Assembly: GCA_043747835.1 (NCBI GenBank)
Contig: JAYTOK010000091.1
Location: 24,275-88,274 of the forward strand
Direction: 5' to 3'
From: CADEED01 sp043747835
Lineage (GTDB): Bacteria > Pseudomonadota > Gammaproteobacteria > Steroidobacterales > Steroidobacteraceae
Length of the DNA: 64,000 bases
Numbering within the stretch: the stretch's first letter is position 1; each line of letters opens with the position of its first letter. Both the position numbers and the translations under genes were made by a program. Below, piece after piece: positions 52,302 through 61,587 of the stretch. The notes below the pieces were generated by a model, which worked only from the letters and a program-made list of their open reading frames with translations, did not search any database and was not told the origin of the DNA.

Positions 52302-53698
52302 GCCGGCACCGTGGCGGGGGTGATGCGCATTTTCATTCCGTAACGTGGATACATGGTTGTTCCCGGCGCCGGTTCGATTTTCTGCCCGGGCGCGAGTTCG
52401 AGTGTGTAGCGCTGCGCGATGCGCGCGACGATCAGCCTGAGCTCGAGCAACGCCTGGCCCGCGCCGATGCAATTGCGGTGGCCCGCCGCGAACGGCAGGT
52501 ACGCGAAGCGCGAACGCTGCGCGACCTTCTCCGGTTCGAAGCGAGACGGGTCGAAGGTTTCCGGATCCGGCCACAGGTGCGCGAGGCGGTGCACGGCGTA
52601 CATCGACACGCACACCGTCGCGCCCACGGGGATGTGGTAGCCGCCGATCGTGTCGTCGACGAGCGCGACGCGCGAGATGGAGTGGATGGGCGAGTGCAGT
52701 CGCAGAGATTCGTCGATGATCTGGCCGGTGTAGGTCAGGTTGTGTAGGTCGGCGGCGGTGGGAAGTCTGCCGTTCAGCGACGCCAGTTCCTGCAGCATCT
52801 TCGTGCGGATCGCGGGGTGGCGGGACAGCGCCCAGTGGATCCAGCAGAGTCCGGTCGCGGAGGTTTCGTGGCCGGCGAAGAACAGCGTCGAGATCTGGTC
52901 GCGCAGCGACTTGTCGTCGAACTCGGGGCCCTCGGCGCGGCTCGCCATCACGATGCGTTTCAGCACACCGCAATTCTCGAAATCCGTCGCGCGATGCTGC
53001 GTGATGAACCGCCGCACGATTTCATCGAGCGCCGCGATCGCCGCGTCGAAGCGCGCGATCTTCTCCTTCGAAAGCGGGATGAACGCGCGCACGAGGTTGC
53101 GCGGCGCCTGCGGCCAGTGCTCCTTCACGGCAGACGCGATCGAGCAGAACTCGTCGGCGATCTCGTCGAAAGGTTCGCCTAACAGGTAGCGGCCCGAGAG
53201 ACATTGCGCGAGCCGGCCGAATTCCGGCTCGATGTCGAAGGTCTCGCCGCGCGCGGCGCGAGCGCTCCAGCGATCGAGAAACTGGTCGGTGTACGTGGCC
53301 ATCCAGCCCATCTGCGAGTCGATTGCTTCGGGCTTGAACGCGGGCTGCGTGATCACGCGCTGGCGCCGCCACTCCGCGGCCTCGGAGAGCAGTAGACCCT
53401 GGCCGAGCAGCGCCTGGATGTGCCGGTACCGCACGTTCTTCATGTACTTCTGGCGATGCGCGACCAGCATCTCCTTCAGCATCTCGGGATCCGAGACGAT
53501 GTAGAGATATTTCCCGCGGATCGGCACGCGCGCGATGCCGCCGTACTCGCGCGCGATCGAGGTGATCGCTTCCATCGGATTCTTGAGGAAGGGCAGGAGG
53601 CCGCCGATGACCGGAAGGCCTTTCGGACCCGGCGGATGGCGGATGCCCGTTTGCGCCGTGCCGCGAGCCGCTGCAACGTGCGAGCTGATTGTATTCAC
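52298..53698 (-). CDS. cytochrome P450
   Basis: A 466-residue soluble-type P450 with the I-helix oxygen motif FFAGHETSA, the K-helix ExxR (ESLR), the PERF-like FDPSRFEPE and the heme loop FAAGHRNCIGAGQALLE with the thiolate Cys. PPGPKGLPVIGGLLPFLKN near the N-terminus resembles class II/CYP102-like or CYP4-like P450s, and there is no membrane anchor. GTG 53698 is preferred because GGGGGA lies upstream; an ATG at 53767 would overlap the XRE gene. No ferredoxin or reductase gene is next to it. It is coupled to a methyltransferase. Confidence 0.92.
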   Translation of the reverse strand: MNTISSHVAAARGTAQTGIRHPPGPKGLPVIGGLLPFLKNPMEAITSIAREYGGIARVPIRGKYLYIVSDPEMLKEMLVAHRQKYMKNVRYRHIQALLGQGLLLSEAAEWRRQRVITQPAFKPEAIDSQMGWMATYTDQFLDRWSARAARGETFDIEPEFGRLAQCLSGRYLLGEPFDEIADEFCSIASAVKEHWPQAPRNLVRAFIPLSKEKIARFDAAIAALDEIVRRFITQHRATDFENCGVLKRIVMASRAEGPEFDDKSLRDQISTLFFAGHETSATGLCWIHWALSRHPAIRTKMLQELASLNGRLPTAADLHNLTYTGQIIDESLRLHSPIHSISRVALVDDTIGGYHIPVGATVCVSMYAVHRLAHLWPDPETFDPSRFEPEKVAQRSRFAYLPFAAGHRNCIGAGQALLELRLIVARIAQRYTLELAPGQKIEPAPGTTMYPRYGMKMRITPATVPA

Positions 53699-53744
53699 CG
53701 CCGTCCCCCGAAATCGCAACCCATGCCGAGCGTAGCTCAGTTTC

Positions 53745-54335
53745 TCACTCGGTGCCGGTTTCCGCATAGATGATGATCGACAACATCCGGATCGGCGTCT
53801 TGAGCAGCTTTTCCGGCCCGTGCGGCACCGCGCCCGCGAACGTGAGCGAATCGCCGGCCTTGAGCAGATGCGTCTCGTCGCCGTGGCGGTACGTGAGCGA
53901 ACCTTCCAGCAAATAGATGAACTCGGTGCCCGGATGTTCGAAGCCGGGAAACACTTCGCTCTTGTCGTTGAGTGTCACGAGGAAGGGTTCGAACGCGCGG
54001 CGCGGTCCGCGGTCGGCGGCGAGCAGGTGATAGGTGTGTCCGCGCTTCGTCCCGCGCCGCACGACTTCGAGTCCCTGGCCCTTGGGGACGTGTTGCGCTC
54101 CGCCACGGGGTTTGCCGACGTCCGTGAAAAGATTCGCGAGCGGGATGCCGAGTGCCGCGGTCAGCGCGGCCAGGGTTTCGAGGCTTGGCGAGACTTCGCC
54201 ATTCTCGAGCCGGCTCAGCATTCCGACGCTGATTCCTGCGCGCTTCGCGACGTCGCCCAGCGTGAGGCCCATCGATCCGCGCATGCGTCGCACCGTCGCG
54301 CCGATCTGTTTCGAGACACCTTCGGTCTTTGCCAT
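53745..54335 (-). CDS. XRE-family regulator with cupin sensor domain
   Basis: The 196-residue protein has an N-terminal helix-turn-helix (SMGLTLGDVAKRAGISVGMLSRLENGEVSPSLETLAAL) and a C-terminal cupin (HPGTEFIYLLEGSLTYRHGDETHLLKAGDSLTF). Such regulators sit beside sarcosine, glutamate and polyamine oxidation genes (PuuR-like). AAGGAG precedes ATG 54335. The 54-base gap to the divergent mgd operon suits control of both; the cupin could sense an N-methyl amino acid. It may also lead the P450/methyltransferase transcript. Confidence 0.9.
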   Translation of the reverse strand: MAKTEGVSKQIGATVRRMRGSMGLTLGDVAKRAGISVGMLSRLENGEVSPSLETLAALTAALGIPLANLFTDVGKPRGGAQHVPKGQGLEVVRRGTKRGHTYHLLAADRGPRRAFEPFLVTLNDKSEVFPGFEHPGTEFIYLLEGSLTYRHGDETHLLKAGDSLTFAGAVPHGPEKLLKTPIRMLSIIIYAETGTE

Positions 54336-54389
54336 AAGCCACTCCTTATATCAGGCGTTGATCGGGGCGTTGACGGTGCGTGAGGCGCC

Positions 54390-55691
54390 ATGTTATCCGT
54401 GCGCAACTGGTTTAACTGGTATGCAACTCCCGATTCGATGCCACGCCGGCTCCTGAAACTCGCATTGAAGAGCGCGCTGCGCGGCCGACACGCCGAGCCG
54501 CGCATGTTTCGCGTGCCCGAGCGTCTCAAGAACGGATACGAGGTCGTGATCATCGGCGGCGGCGGCCACGGTCTCGCCGCGGCGTACTACCTCGCGCGCG
54601 ATCACGGCATGCGCGACATCGCGGTGCTCGAACGCGGCTGGCTCGCCGGCGGCAACACCGCGCGCAACACGACGATCATCCGCTCGAACTACCTGACGCC
54701 CGAGGGCGTGCGGTTCTACGACGCGAGCATGCAGCTCTGGCAGGCGCTGTCGGGCGAGCTCGATCTGAACCTGTTTTATTCCACGCGCGGCCACTTCACG
54801 CTCGCGCACTCCGACGCTGATTTACGCACGGCCCGCTGGCGCGCCGAGGTCAACAAGCATTTCGGCGTGCGGTCCGAAGTCGTCGACGCGGCTTTCGTGA
54901 AGAAGCACGTGCCGCAGATCAGTCTCGACTGCGGCGGGCACTCGCCGATTCTCGGCGCGCTGTATCACGAGCCGGGCGCGATCGCGCGGCACGATGCCGT
55001 TGCGTGGGGATACGCGCGCGGCGCGGACGCGCGGGGTGTCGAGATCCACCAGAACACGGAGGTGCTCGGCATCGAGGTGCGCGACGGCGCTGTCACGGGC
55101 GTGCGCACGTCGCGCGGGGCGATCGCGACGAACCGCGTGCTGTGCGCGGTGGCTGGCAGCACGCCGCGACTGCTGAAGATGATCGGCCTCGACTCGCCGA
55201 TCGCCGTGCACCCGTTGCAGGCCATGGTCACCGAGCCGCTCAAGCCCTGGCTCGATCCGATCATCGTCTCGAGCTCGCTGCACGCGTACGTCTCGCAGAG
55301 CGCGCGCGGCGAACTCGTGATGGGCGCGTCGCTCGACCCGCACGAACTGCACTCCACGCGCTCGACGCTGGATTTCGCGGAAGGTCTCGCGGTCCACATG
55401 CTCGACCTGTTTCCGTTCCTGTCGGAGGTGAAGGTGAACCGGCAGTGGGCGGGCATGGCGGACATGACGCCCGACTTCGCACCCATCATGGGGACGACGC
55501 CCTGTGAAGGCTTCTTCCTCGATGCGGGCTGGGGGACCTGGGGCTTCAAGGCGACGCCGATCTCGGGCAAGACGATGAGCCACACGGTCGCGACGGGGAC
55601 CAACCACCCGCTGATCGAAGGCTTCTCGCTCGCGCGCTTCGCGAATCTCGCGCTCACGGGCGAGAAGGGCGCCGCCTCGGTGGGACATTGA
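54390..55691 (+). CDS. mgdA: N-methylglutamate dehydrogenase subunit A (sarcosine-oxidase-beta-like)
   Basis: This flavin-bearing subunit would oxidise the N-methyl group of N-methylglutamate. The 433-residue protein has the DAO-type FAD fold, VVIIGGGGHGLAAAYYLARDHG, then LERGWLAGGNTARNTTIIRSNY, the family's flavin-binding region, and C-terminal WGTWGFKATPISG. It is like sarcosine oxidase beta (SoxB); I prefer mgdA because the operon contains gmaS and mgsABC. GAGG lies four bases before ATG 54390; ATG 54438 is a less supported start. It is the first gene of the eight-gene operon. Confidence 0.88.
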   Translation: MLSVRNWFNWYATPDSMPRRLLKLALKSALRGRHAEPRMFRVPERLKNGYEVVIIGGGGHGLAAAYYLARDHGMRDIAVLERGWLAGGNTARNTTIIRSNYLTPEGVRFYDASMQLWQALSGELDLNLFYSTRGHFTLAHSDADLRTARWRAEVNKHFGVRSEVVDAAFVKKHVPQISLDCGGHSPILGALYHEPGAIARHDAVAWGYARGADARGVEIHQNTEVLGIEVRDGAVTGVRTSRGAIATNRVLCAVAGSTPRLLKMIGLDSPIAVHPLQAMVTEPLKPWLDPIIVSSSLHAYVSQSARGELVMGASLDPHELHSTRSTLDFAEGLAVHMLDLFPFLSEVKVNRQWAGMADMTPDFAPIMGTTPCEGFFLDAGWGTWGFKATPISGKTMSHTVATGTNHPLIEGFSLARFANLALTGEKGAASVGH

Positions 55692-55969
55692 AAACGATCC
55701 ACTGTCCGTTGAACGGTCCGCGGCCGCTGCTCGAGTTCGTGTGCGGCGGCGAAGTGCGCGAGATGCCGGACCCGGACGCCTGCAGCGACGCGCAGTGGAC
55801 GGCCTATCTATTCAACCGAGACAGTGTGCCGCGCGTCCGCCGCGAGTGGTGGTGCCACACGCCGTCGGGTTACTGGTTCATCGCCGAGCGCGATACGGCG
55901 CGCGATGAATTCGTCGCGACCTACGACGCGACCCGCGACGCGGCGGCCTTGCCGGCAGCGCCGGCATGA
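55688..55969 (+). CDS. mgdB: N-methylglutamate dehydrogenase subunit B (sarcosine-oxidase-delta-like)
   Basis: The 93-residue zinc-type subunit has the SoxD Cys pattern (CPLNGPRPLLEFVCGG) and DACSDAQWTAYLFNRDSVPRVRREWWCHTPSGYWFIAERDTA. It is a structural subunit in the heterotetramer. It starts at TTG 55688 overlapping the mgdA stop (TTGA) and its end overlaps mgdC (ATGA). Confidence 0.88.
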   Translation: MKTIHCPLNGPRPLLEFVCGGEVREMPDPDACSDAQWTAYLFNRDSVPRVRREWWCHTPSGYWFIAERDTARDEFVATYDATRDAAALPAAPA

Positions 55970-58827
55970 TGTATCGCCTGCCGCATGTGCCGGGTGAATG
56001 GCTGGATCGGTCGCGCGAACTCGAGTTCGAGTTCGAAGGCCGCAAGGTTTCAGGTCTGGCGGGCGACACGATTTCCTCCGCGCTTGCCGCCGCGGGCGTC
56101 ATGACGCTGGGCCGGAGTTTCAAGTACCACCGCCGCCGCGGCATCTTCTCGTTCGCGAATCACGACGCCAACAATCTGTTCCAGGTGGGCGACGTGCCGA
56201 ACGTGCGCGGCGATGTTGCGCCGCTGGAGGCCGGTGCGCGCGTCACCGCGGTCAACACGATCGGCGGACTCGAGCGCGACCGCGCACGATTCGTGGAGTG
56301 GTTGGCGCCGTTCCTGCCGGTCGGGTTTTATTACAAAGCTTTCTTTGGCAAAGCGTCCCCCGACCGGGTCTTCCCGGAATGGGAGCGCCGGATCCGCGCG
56401 ATGTCGGGTCTCGGCCGCATCGCGCCCGCCGTGACCGCGGAGCGCACGCCGAAGCGTTATGCGTTCTGCGACGTGCTCGTGGTCGGCGCGGGGCCCGCGG
56501 GACTCGCCGCGGCGCTCGCGGCGGCCGATGCCGGCGCGCGCGTGACGCTCGTCGACGAGAACGCGCGCCTGGGTGGCTCGGGTGCGTGGCGCCTGCGTCC
56601 CGACGAGCTTGCGACGATGGCCGGGCGCGCCTCGAAGCACGAGAAAATCGTGACGCTGACATCGACGGTGGCCGCGGGCTACTACGCGGACGGCTGGATC
56701 GCGTTGGTCGAACCTGCGCGACTGACGAAGCTGCGCGCGTCAGCGGTCGTGTTCGCGACGGGCGTCATCGAGCAACCCGCGGTGTTCCGCAACAACGACG
56801 TGCCGGGCGTCATGCTGGGATCGGCGGCGCAGCGACTGGTGCGGCGGTACGCGATCGCGCCGGGCCGCAGAGTCGTCGTGCTCACCGCGAATCGCGAGGG
56901 GTATGAACTGGCGCGCGCGCTGCGGGACTTCGACATCGGCGTCGCCGCCGTGCTCGACCTTCGGGCAGGGGCCAGTGGAGAGGATGCCGGCCTCGACGGC
57001 CTGCGCCTCGAGACCGCGATCGAACCCGTGGCCGCGAAGGTCCGCGACGGCGTCGTGTGCGGACTCGAGTTCCGCCGCGCAGGGGAGCGAGACTCGATCG
57101 ATTGCGATGCCGTTCTCATGAGCGTCGGGTTCGCGCCCGCGAGCCAACTGCTGCTGCAGGCCGGCGTCGAGATGCGATTCGACGCGGCCTTGCAGCAGCA
57201 CGTGCCCGTCAAACTACCGTCCGGCGTCTTCGCCGCCGGCCGCGCCAACGGCGTCTACGATCTTGCCGACCAGCGCCAGGATGGCCGCGATGCCGGCACG
57301 GCCGCGGCCGCATTCGCGCGCGGCGAGCCAGTGACGGCTTCCTCAGCGCGCGGCCAGATCGCGAGTCGCGAATCGCAGCGCCAGGTGTCGCATGGGTTCC
57401 CGGTGTTCGCGCATCCGCGCGGCCGCGACTTCGTGGATCTCGACGAGGACATCCAGGTCAAGGACCTGCTGAACGCGGCGCAGGAAGGGTTCGACAGTAC
57501 CGAGCTACTCAAACGCTACAGCACGCTCGGCATGGGTCCGTCGCAGGGCAAACACTCGAACTTGAACGGCGCCCGCGTCCTCATGCGCGCGCGCGAGTCG
57601 ACGCTCGCCGACACGGCGCTCACCACACAGCGGCCGTTCTATCACCCCGTCGCGCTCAAGCATCTCGCGGGCGCGCGCTTCCACGTGCACCGCCACACCG
57701 CCGTGCATGAAGCGCACGCCGCGCTCGGCGCGGCATGGATGACCGTCGGCGGCTGGCAGCGGCCGCAGTACTATCGTCTCGATGGCGTCAACGGAAAGGC
57801 GCTGGATCGCGACGCCTGCATCGCGGACGAGGTGCGCGCCGTGCGCCAGCGTTGCGGACTCATCGACGTCTCGACGCTCGGCAAGATCGAAATTCACGGG
57901 CCCGATGCCGGCCGCTTCCTCGATTGCATCTACACCGGCAGCTTCGCCGACCTGCGCATCGGCATGACGCGCTACGGACTGCTGCTCGACGAGAGCGGCA
58001 TCGTGCGCGACGACGGCGTCATCGCGCGGCGCTCCGCCGAGTCTTACTACTTCACGACGACGACCAGCGGCGCCGTGGGCGTCTACCGCGAGCTGCTGCT
58101 GTGGAACGCGCGCTGGCGCATGAGCTGCACGCTGGCGAACGTCACCGGACATCGCGCGGCGTTCAACCTCGCGGGGCCCGCGAGCCGTGAGGTGCTGCGG
58201 CAATTGACCGACATCGATGTGTCCGACGCAGCGTTTCCGTTTCTGGCGGCGCGCGAAGGCAACGTCGCCGGAGCGCCCGCGCGCGTGATGAGAGTCGGGT
58301 TCGTTTCGGCGCTCGGGTTCGAGATCCACGTGCCGTACTCCCTGGCGCGCCAGGTCTGGGACGCGCTGTCCGCGGCGATGGCGCCGGTGGGCGGCCGCGC
58401 GTTTGGCGTCGAGGCGCAACGCGTGCTGCGACTCGAAAAGGGTCACGCCATCGTCGCGCAGGATACGGACAACCTCACGAATCCGTTCGAAGCCGGACTC
58501 GGCTGGGCCGTGAAGATGGGCAAACCGTTTTTCGTCGGGCAACGGAGCCTGCGCATTCACGAGCAGCGCGGCGCGCGGCAGCGGCTCGTGGGGTTCGAGC
58601 TGCCTGCCGGCCATCCGCCGGTGCACGAGGCCAATCTCGTCATCGTGGGCGGTGACATCGCGGGCCGTGTCACGAGCCTCGCGCGTTCTCCGACACTCGA
58701 TCGCACGATCGGGCTTGCGATGGTGGAGCCGGGACTCGCGACAGGCGACTCCCTGTCGATCCGCACGAGCGACGGCAAGAGCGTCCCAGCGCGCATCGTT
58801 CGCACGCCGTTCGTGGAGGCTGCGTGA
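55966..58827 (+). CDS. mgdC: N-methylglutamate dehydrogenase subunit C (sarcosine-oxidase-alpha-like)
   Basis: The 953-residue subunit has an N-terminal ferredoxin-like part (GDTISSALAAAGV, RSFKYHRRRGIFS), an NAD(P)/FAD domain (VVGAGPAGLAAALAAADAG) and a C-terminal folate-binding GcvT-like domain (RCGLIDVSTLGKIEIHGPDAGRFLD; NPFEAGLGWAVK). It receives the methyl group as methylene-tetrahydrofolate or formaldehyde. Length and domain order match SoxA. Overlaps with both neighbours are four bases. Confidence 0.92.
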   Translation: MMYRLPHVPGEWLDRSRELEFEFEGRKVSGLAGDTISSALAAAGVMTLGRSFKYHRRRGIFSFANHDANNLFQVGDVPNVRGDVAPLEAGARVTAVNTIGGLERDRARFVEWLAPFLPVGFYYKAFFGKASPDRVFPEWERRIRAMSGLGRIAPAVTAERTPKRYAFCDVLVVGAGPAGLAAALAAADAGARVTLVDENARLGGSGAWRLRPDELATMAGRASKHEKIVTLTSTVAAGYYADGWIALVEPARLTKLRASAVVFATGVIEQPAVFRNNDVPGVMLGSAAQRLVRRYAIAPGRRVVVLTANREGYELARALRDFDIGVAAVLDLRAGASGEDAGLDGLRLETAIEPVAAKVRDGVVCGLEFRRAGERDSIDCDAVLMSVGFAPASQLLLQAGVEMRFDAALQQHVPVKLPSGVFAAGRANGVYDLADQRQDGRDAGTAAAAFARGEPVTASSARGQIASRESQRQVSHGFPVFAHPRGRDFVDLDEDIQVKDLLNAAQEGFDSTELLKRYSTLGMGPSQGKHSNLNGARVLMRARESTLADTALTTQRPFYHPVALKHLAGARFHVHRHTAVHEAHAALGAAWMTVGGWQRPQYYRLDGVNGKALDRDACIADEVRAVRQRCGLIDVSTLGKIEIHGPDAGRFLDCIYTGSFADLRIGMTRYGLLLDESGIVRDDGVIARRSAESYYFTTTTSGAVGVYRELLLWNARWRMSCTLANVTGHRAAFNLAGPASREVLRQLTDIDVSDAAFPFLAAREGNVAGAPARVMRVGFVSALGFEIHVPYSLARQVWDALSAAMAPVGGRAFGVEAQRVLRLEKGHAIVAQDTDNLTNPFEAGLGWAVKMGKPFFVGQRSLRIHEQRGARQRLVGFELPAGHPPVHEANLVIVGGDIAGRVTSLARSPTLDRTIGLAMVEPGLATGDSLSIRTSDGKSVPARIVRTPFVEAA

Positions 58828-59360
58828 GCCGCGTCGGCGCCGCGTGGCTCGACGGCCCGCTTGCGGGAAAGCGCTTCGGTGTGAAGGGTCCGCGTGCCGC
58901 GGAAATCCTCGCCGCGTCGGGGGTCGCCGTGCCCGCGCGCGCCAATAGTTGGGCAGCGCTCGAAGGCGGCGGCGACACCGCCGATGTCATCGCGCGACTC
59001 GGCAACACCGAGTTCTTCATCGAGTCGCGCGGCGATTCCCCGGGTCTGGCCGCGCTCGAGTCGCGGATCGCCGCGGGTGAGCCAGGCGCCTATCCCGTTC
59101 TGCGCGAAGACTTGGGCGTCGTGCTCGGCGGCGCCGCCGCGCCTGACGTGCTCGCGCAGGTCTGCAACATCGATTTCGCGGCACTCGATCTCGCGGCTCA
59201 GCCGATCGTCATGACGTCGATGATCGGCGTCGGCGTGCTCGTGTTGCCGCGGATCGCGGACGGAATCATCTATCGCATCTGGTGCGACCCGAGTTTCGGG
59301 TCGTATCTGCAATCGGGTCTCGAGTCAGTGATCGAGGGGACAACGAGGAAATCGGCATGA
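58824..59360 (+). CDS. mgdD: N-methylglutamate dehydrogenase subunit D (sarcosine-oxidase-gamma-like)
   Basis: The 178-residue subunit has the SoxG fold with weak conservation (FGVKGPRAAEILAASGV, LGNTEFFIESRGD, CDPSFGSYLQSGLE). It would cap the flavin pocket of the complex. The GTG start overlaps the mgdC stop (GTGA), and its stop overlaps the gmaS ATG. Confidence 0.83.
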   Translation: MSRVGAAWLDGPLAGKRFGVKGPRAAEILAASGVAVPARANSWAALEGGGDTADVIARLGNTEFFIESRGDSPGLAALESRIAAGEPGAYPVLREDLGVVLGGAAAPDVLAQVCNIDFAALDLAAQPIVMTSMIGVGVLVLPRIADGIIYRIWCDPSFGSYLQSGLESVIEGTTRKSA

Positions 59361-60691
59361 ACCAACAAGAAGCACAGGCGTTGTTCGCGAAGCACCAGAT
59401 CAAGTACGTGCTCGCGCAGTTTGTCGATATCCACGGAGCCGCGAAGGCGAAGGCGGTGCCAGTCGAACACCTGCAGATGGTGTTGACCGACGGCGCGGGG
59501 TTCGCCGGCTTCGCGCTGTGGGGATTCGGCATGGGGCCCGACGGGCCGGACTACATGGCCGTCGGCGATCTATCCACGCTCACGCCGATCCCTTGGATGC
59601 CGGGATACGCGCGCCTCGTGTGCAACGGCACCGTGAAGGGCAAGCCGTATCCCTACTGCTCACGCGTTGCGCTGCAGACGCAGCTCACGCGCCTGGCCGA
59701 GCGCGGGCTCACGATGTTCGTCGGCATCGAGCCGGAGTTCATGCTGCTCCGCCGCGACGAAACGGGGAAGCTAGGCCCCGCTGACACGACCGACGATCTC
59801 GACAAACCCTGTTACGACTACAAGGGCCTGTCGCGCACGAGTTCGGTTCTCGACGAAATGACTGAAAGCCTGCGGGCCACAGGCATCGACGTCTACCAGA
59901 TCGACCACGAGGACGCGAACGGACAGTTCGAGGTCAACTTCACGTATGCCGATGCGATGAAGAGCGCCGACAACTTCACGTTCGTGAAGATGGCGGCGAG
60001 CGAGATCGCGCGCAAGCACGGCATGATCGCCACGTTCATGCCGAAGCCGTTCAGCAACCGCACCGGCAGCGGCGCGCACTTCCACCTCTCGATCGGCGAC
60101 GCGACGACGAAAAATCTCTTCGAGGACAAATCGGACCAGCGGGGGTTGAGTCTCTCGACCCTTGCATATCATTTCCTGGGGGGAGTGCTGACGCACGCTC
60201 GTGCGTTGGCGGCGGTGTGCGCTCCCACGGTGAACTCGTACAAACGACTCGTCGTGGGGCGCGCGCTGTCGGGGGCAACCTGGGCTCCCGCTTACATCGC
60301 GTATGGCGACAACAACCGCACCGCGTGCGTGCGCATTCCCGGTGGGCGGCTCGAGTTCCGGCTGCCGGATTCGGGATGCAATCCCTATCTCGCGCTGGCC
60401 GCCGTCGTCGCCGCGGGCCTCGACGGCATCGACCGCAAGCTCGATCCGGGCGAGCCGACGAACGTCAACATGTACGAGCTCACCGAGGCGCAACTGCGGG
60501 AGAAGAAGATAGGCCTGCTGCCGCAGAACCTGCTCGAAGCCGTGGGCGCACTCGAGGCCGACGACGTCGTCAAGGCCGGATTGGGTCCTGAGCTCGCCGC
60601 GGAATTCGTGAAGCTCAAGCGCATGGAGTGGACGGAGTACGCGCGCCATGTGTCCGATTGGGAAACGAAGCGATACCTGGAGTTCTTCTGA
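59357..60691 (+). CDS. gmaS: gamma-glutamylmethylamide synthetase (GS type III-like)
   Basis: This enzyme ligates methylamine to glutamate with ATP, giving gamma-glutamylmethylamide. The 444-residue protein shows the glutamine synthetase layout: GIEPEFMLLRRD and DANGQFEVNF as metal and substrate parts, the GAHFHLS loop, NSYKRLV, and NRTACVRIPGGRLEFRLPDSGCNPYLALAA as the ATP/metal end. The length, and its place between mgdD and mgsA, single it out from true glutamine synthetase. It starts at ATG 59357, overlapping mgdD. Confidence 0.9.
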   Translation: MNQQEAQALFAKHQIKYVLAQFVDIHGAAKAKAVPVEHLQMVLTDGAGFAGFALWGFGMGPDGPDYMAVGDLSTLTPIPWMPGYARLVCNGTVKGKPYPYCSRVALQTQLTRLAERGLTMFVGIEPEFMLLRRDETGKLGPADTTDDLDKPCYDYKGLSRTSSVLDEMTESLRATGIDVYQIDHEDANGQFEVNFTYADAMKSADNFTFVKMAASEIARKHGMIATFMPKPFSNRTGSGAHFHLSIGDATTKNLFEDKSDQRGLSLSTLAYHFLGGVLTHARALAAVCAPTVNSYKRLVVGRALSGATWAPAYIAYGDNNRTACVRIPGGRLEFRLPDSGCNPYLALAAVVAAGLDGIDRKLDPGEPTNVNMYELTEAQLREKKIGLLPQNLLEAVGALEADDVVKAGLGPELAAEFVKLKRMEWTEYARHVSDWETKRYLEFF

Positions 60692-61587
60692 TGTGCGGCA
60701 TCGTCGGATTGCTGCTCAAGAAACCGGAGCTGCGGGAGAAGCTAGGCGATCTCATGACGCCGATGCTCGTCGGGATGACGAGCCGCGGTCCGGATTCGGC
60801 CGGCGTCGCGATCTTCGGCCCGCCGCCCGCGGGCACGTTGAACAAGATGTCACTGTTCTGTGGTGAAGGAGCGGCGGACTGGAAGCGGCTCGCGCAGGAG
60901 TTGGGCGCGGAGTTCGATGGGAAACACCGCTTCACGCCGACCAGCCAGCACGCGATCCTCACGACGCCGGCGAATCCCGATGAGGTCAAAACCTGGCTCG
61001 CGGATGCGGCGCCCGAGATCTATGTGCTGTCGATGGGCCGATCCATCGACTTGTACAAGGACATCGGCGCACCGGCCGACATCGTCGCGCGCTACGCGTT
61101 GAACGAAGTGAAAGGCACGCACGTCGTCGCGCACACGCGCATGGCGACGGAATCCGCCGTGACGCCCGCGCACGCGCATCCGTTCACCGCCGGACGCGAC
61201 TTCTGCCTGGTCCACAACGGCTCGCTGTCGAATCCGCATCTCGTGCGCAAGAAGCTCGAGCCGCTCGGCATCCGCTTCGTCACCGACAATGACACCGAAG
61301 CCGCCTGCCGCTTCTTCGAGTGGCGCATGCGCGAGGGCGATGACCTCACTACCGCCGTGCATCGCGGGTTCTCGGAACTCGACGGGTTCTTCACGTTCCT
61401 CATGGGCACCGACAAGGAAATGCTCATCGTGCGCGACGCGTTCGCGTGCAAGCCGGCCGTCGTCGCCGAGACGGACGACTACGTGGCGATCGCCTCGGAG
61501 TTCCGTTCTCTCGCGCACCTGCCGGGCGTGCGCCACGCGAATGTCTTCGAGCCGAAACCCGAAGAGGTGTACTCGTGGAAGGTTTGA
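60691..61587 (+). CDS. mgsA: N-methylglutamate synthase subunit A (class II glutamine amidotransferase)
   Basis: The 298-residue subunit begins MCGIVGLLLKK: Cys2 is the N-terminal nucleophile typical of class II amidotransferases. TSRGPDSAGVA, GTHVVAHTRMATE, LVHNGSLSNPH, TDNDTEAACRFFEW and DAFACKPAVVAETDDYVAIASE are further family blocks. In this pathway it hydrolyses gamma-glutamylmethylamide and passes methylamine to MgsC. It starts one base after gmaS (TGATG). Confidence 0.9.
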   Translation: MCGIVGLLLKKPELREKLGDLMTPMLVGMTSRGPDSAGVAIFGPPPAGTLNKMSLFCGEGAADWKRLAQELGAEFDGKHRFTPTSQHAILTTPANPDEVKTWLADAAPEIYVLSMGRSIDLYKDIGAPADIVARYALNEVKGTHVVAHTRMATESAVTPAHAHPFTAGRDFCLVHNGSLSNPHLVRKKLEPLGIRFVTDNDTEAACRFFEWRMREGDDLTTAVHRGFSELDGFFTFLMGTDKEMLIVRDAFACKPAVVAETDDYVAIASEFRSLAHLPGVRHANVFEPKPEEVYSWKV

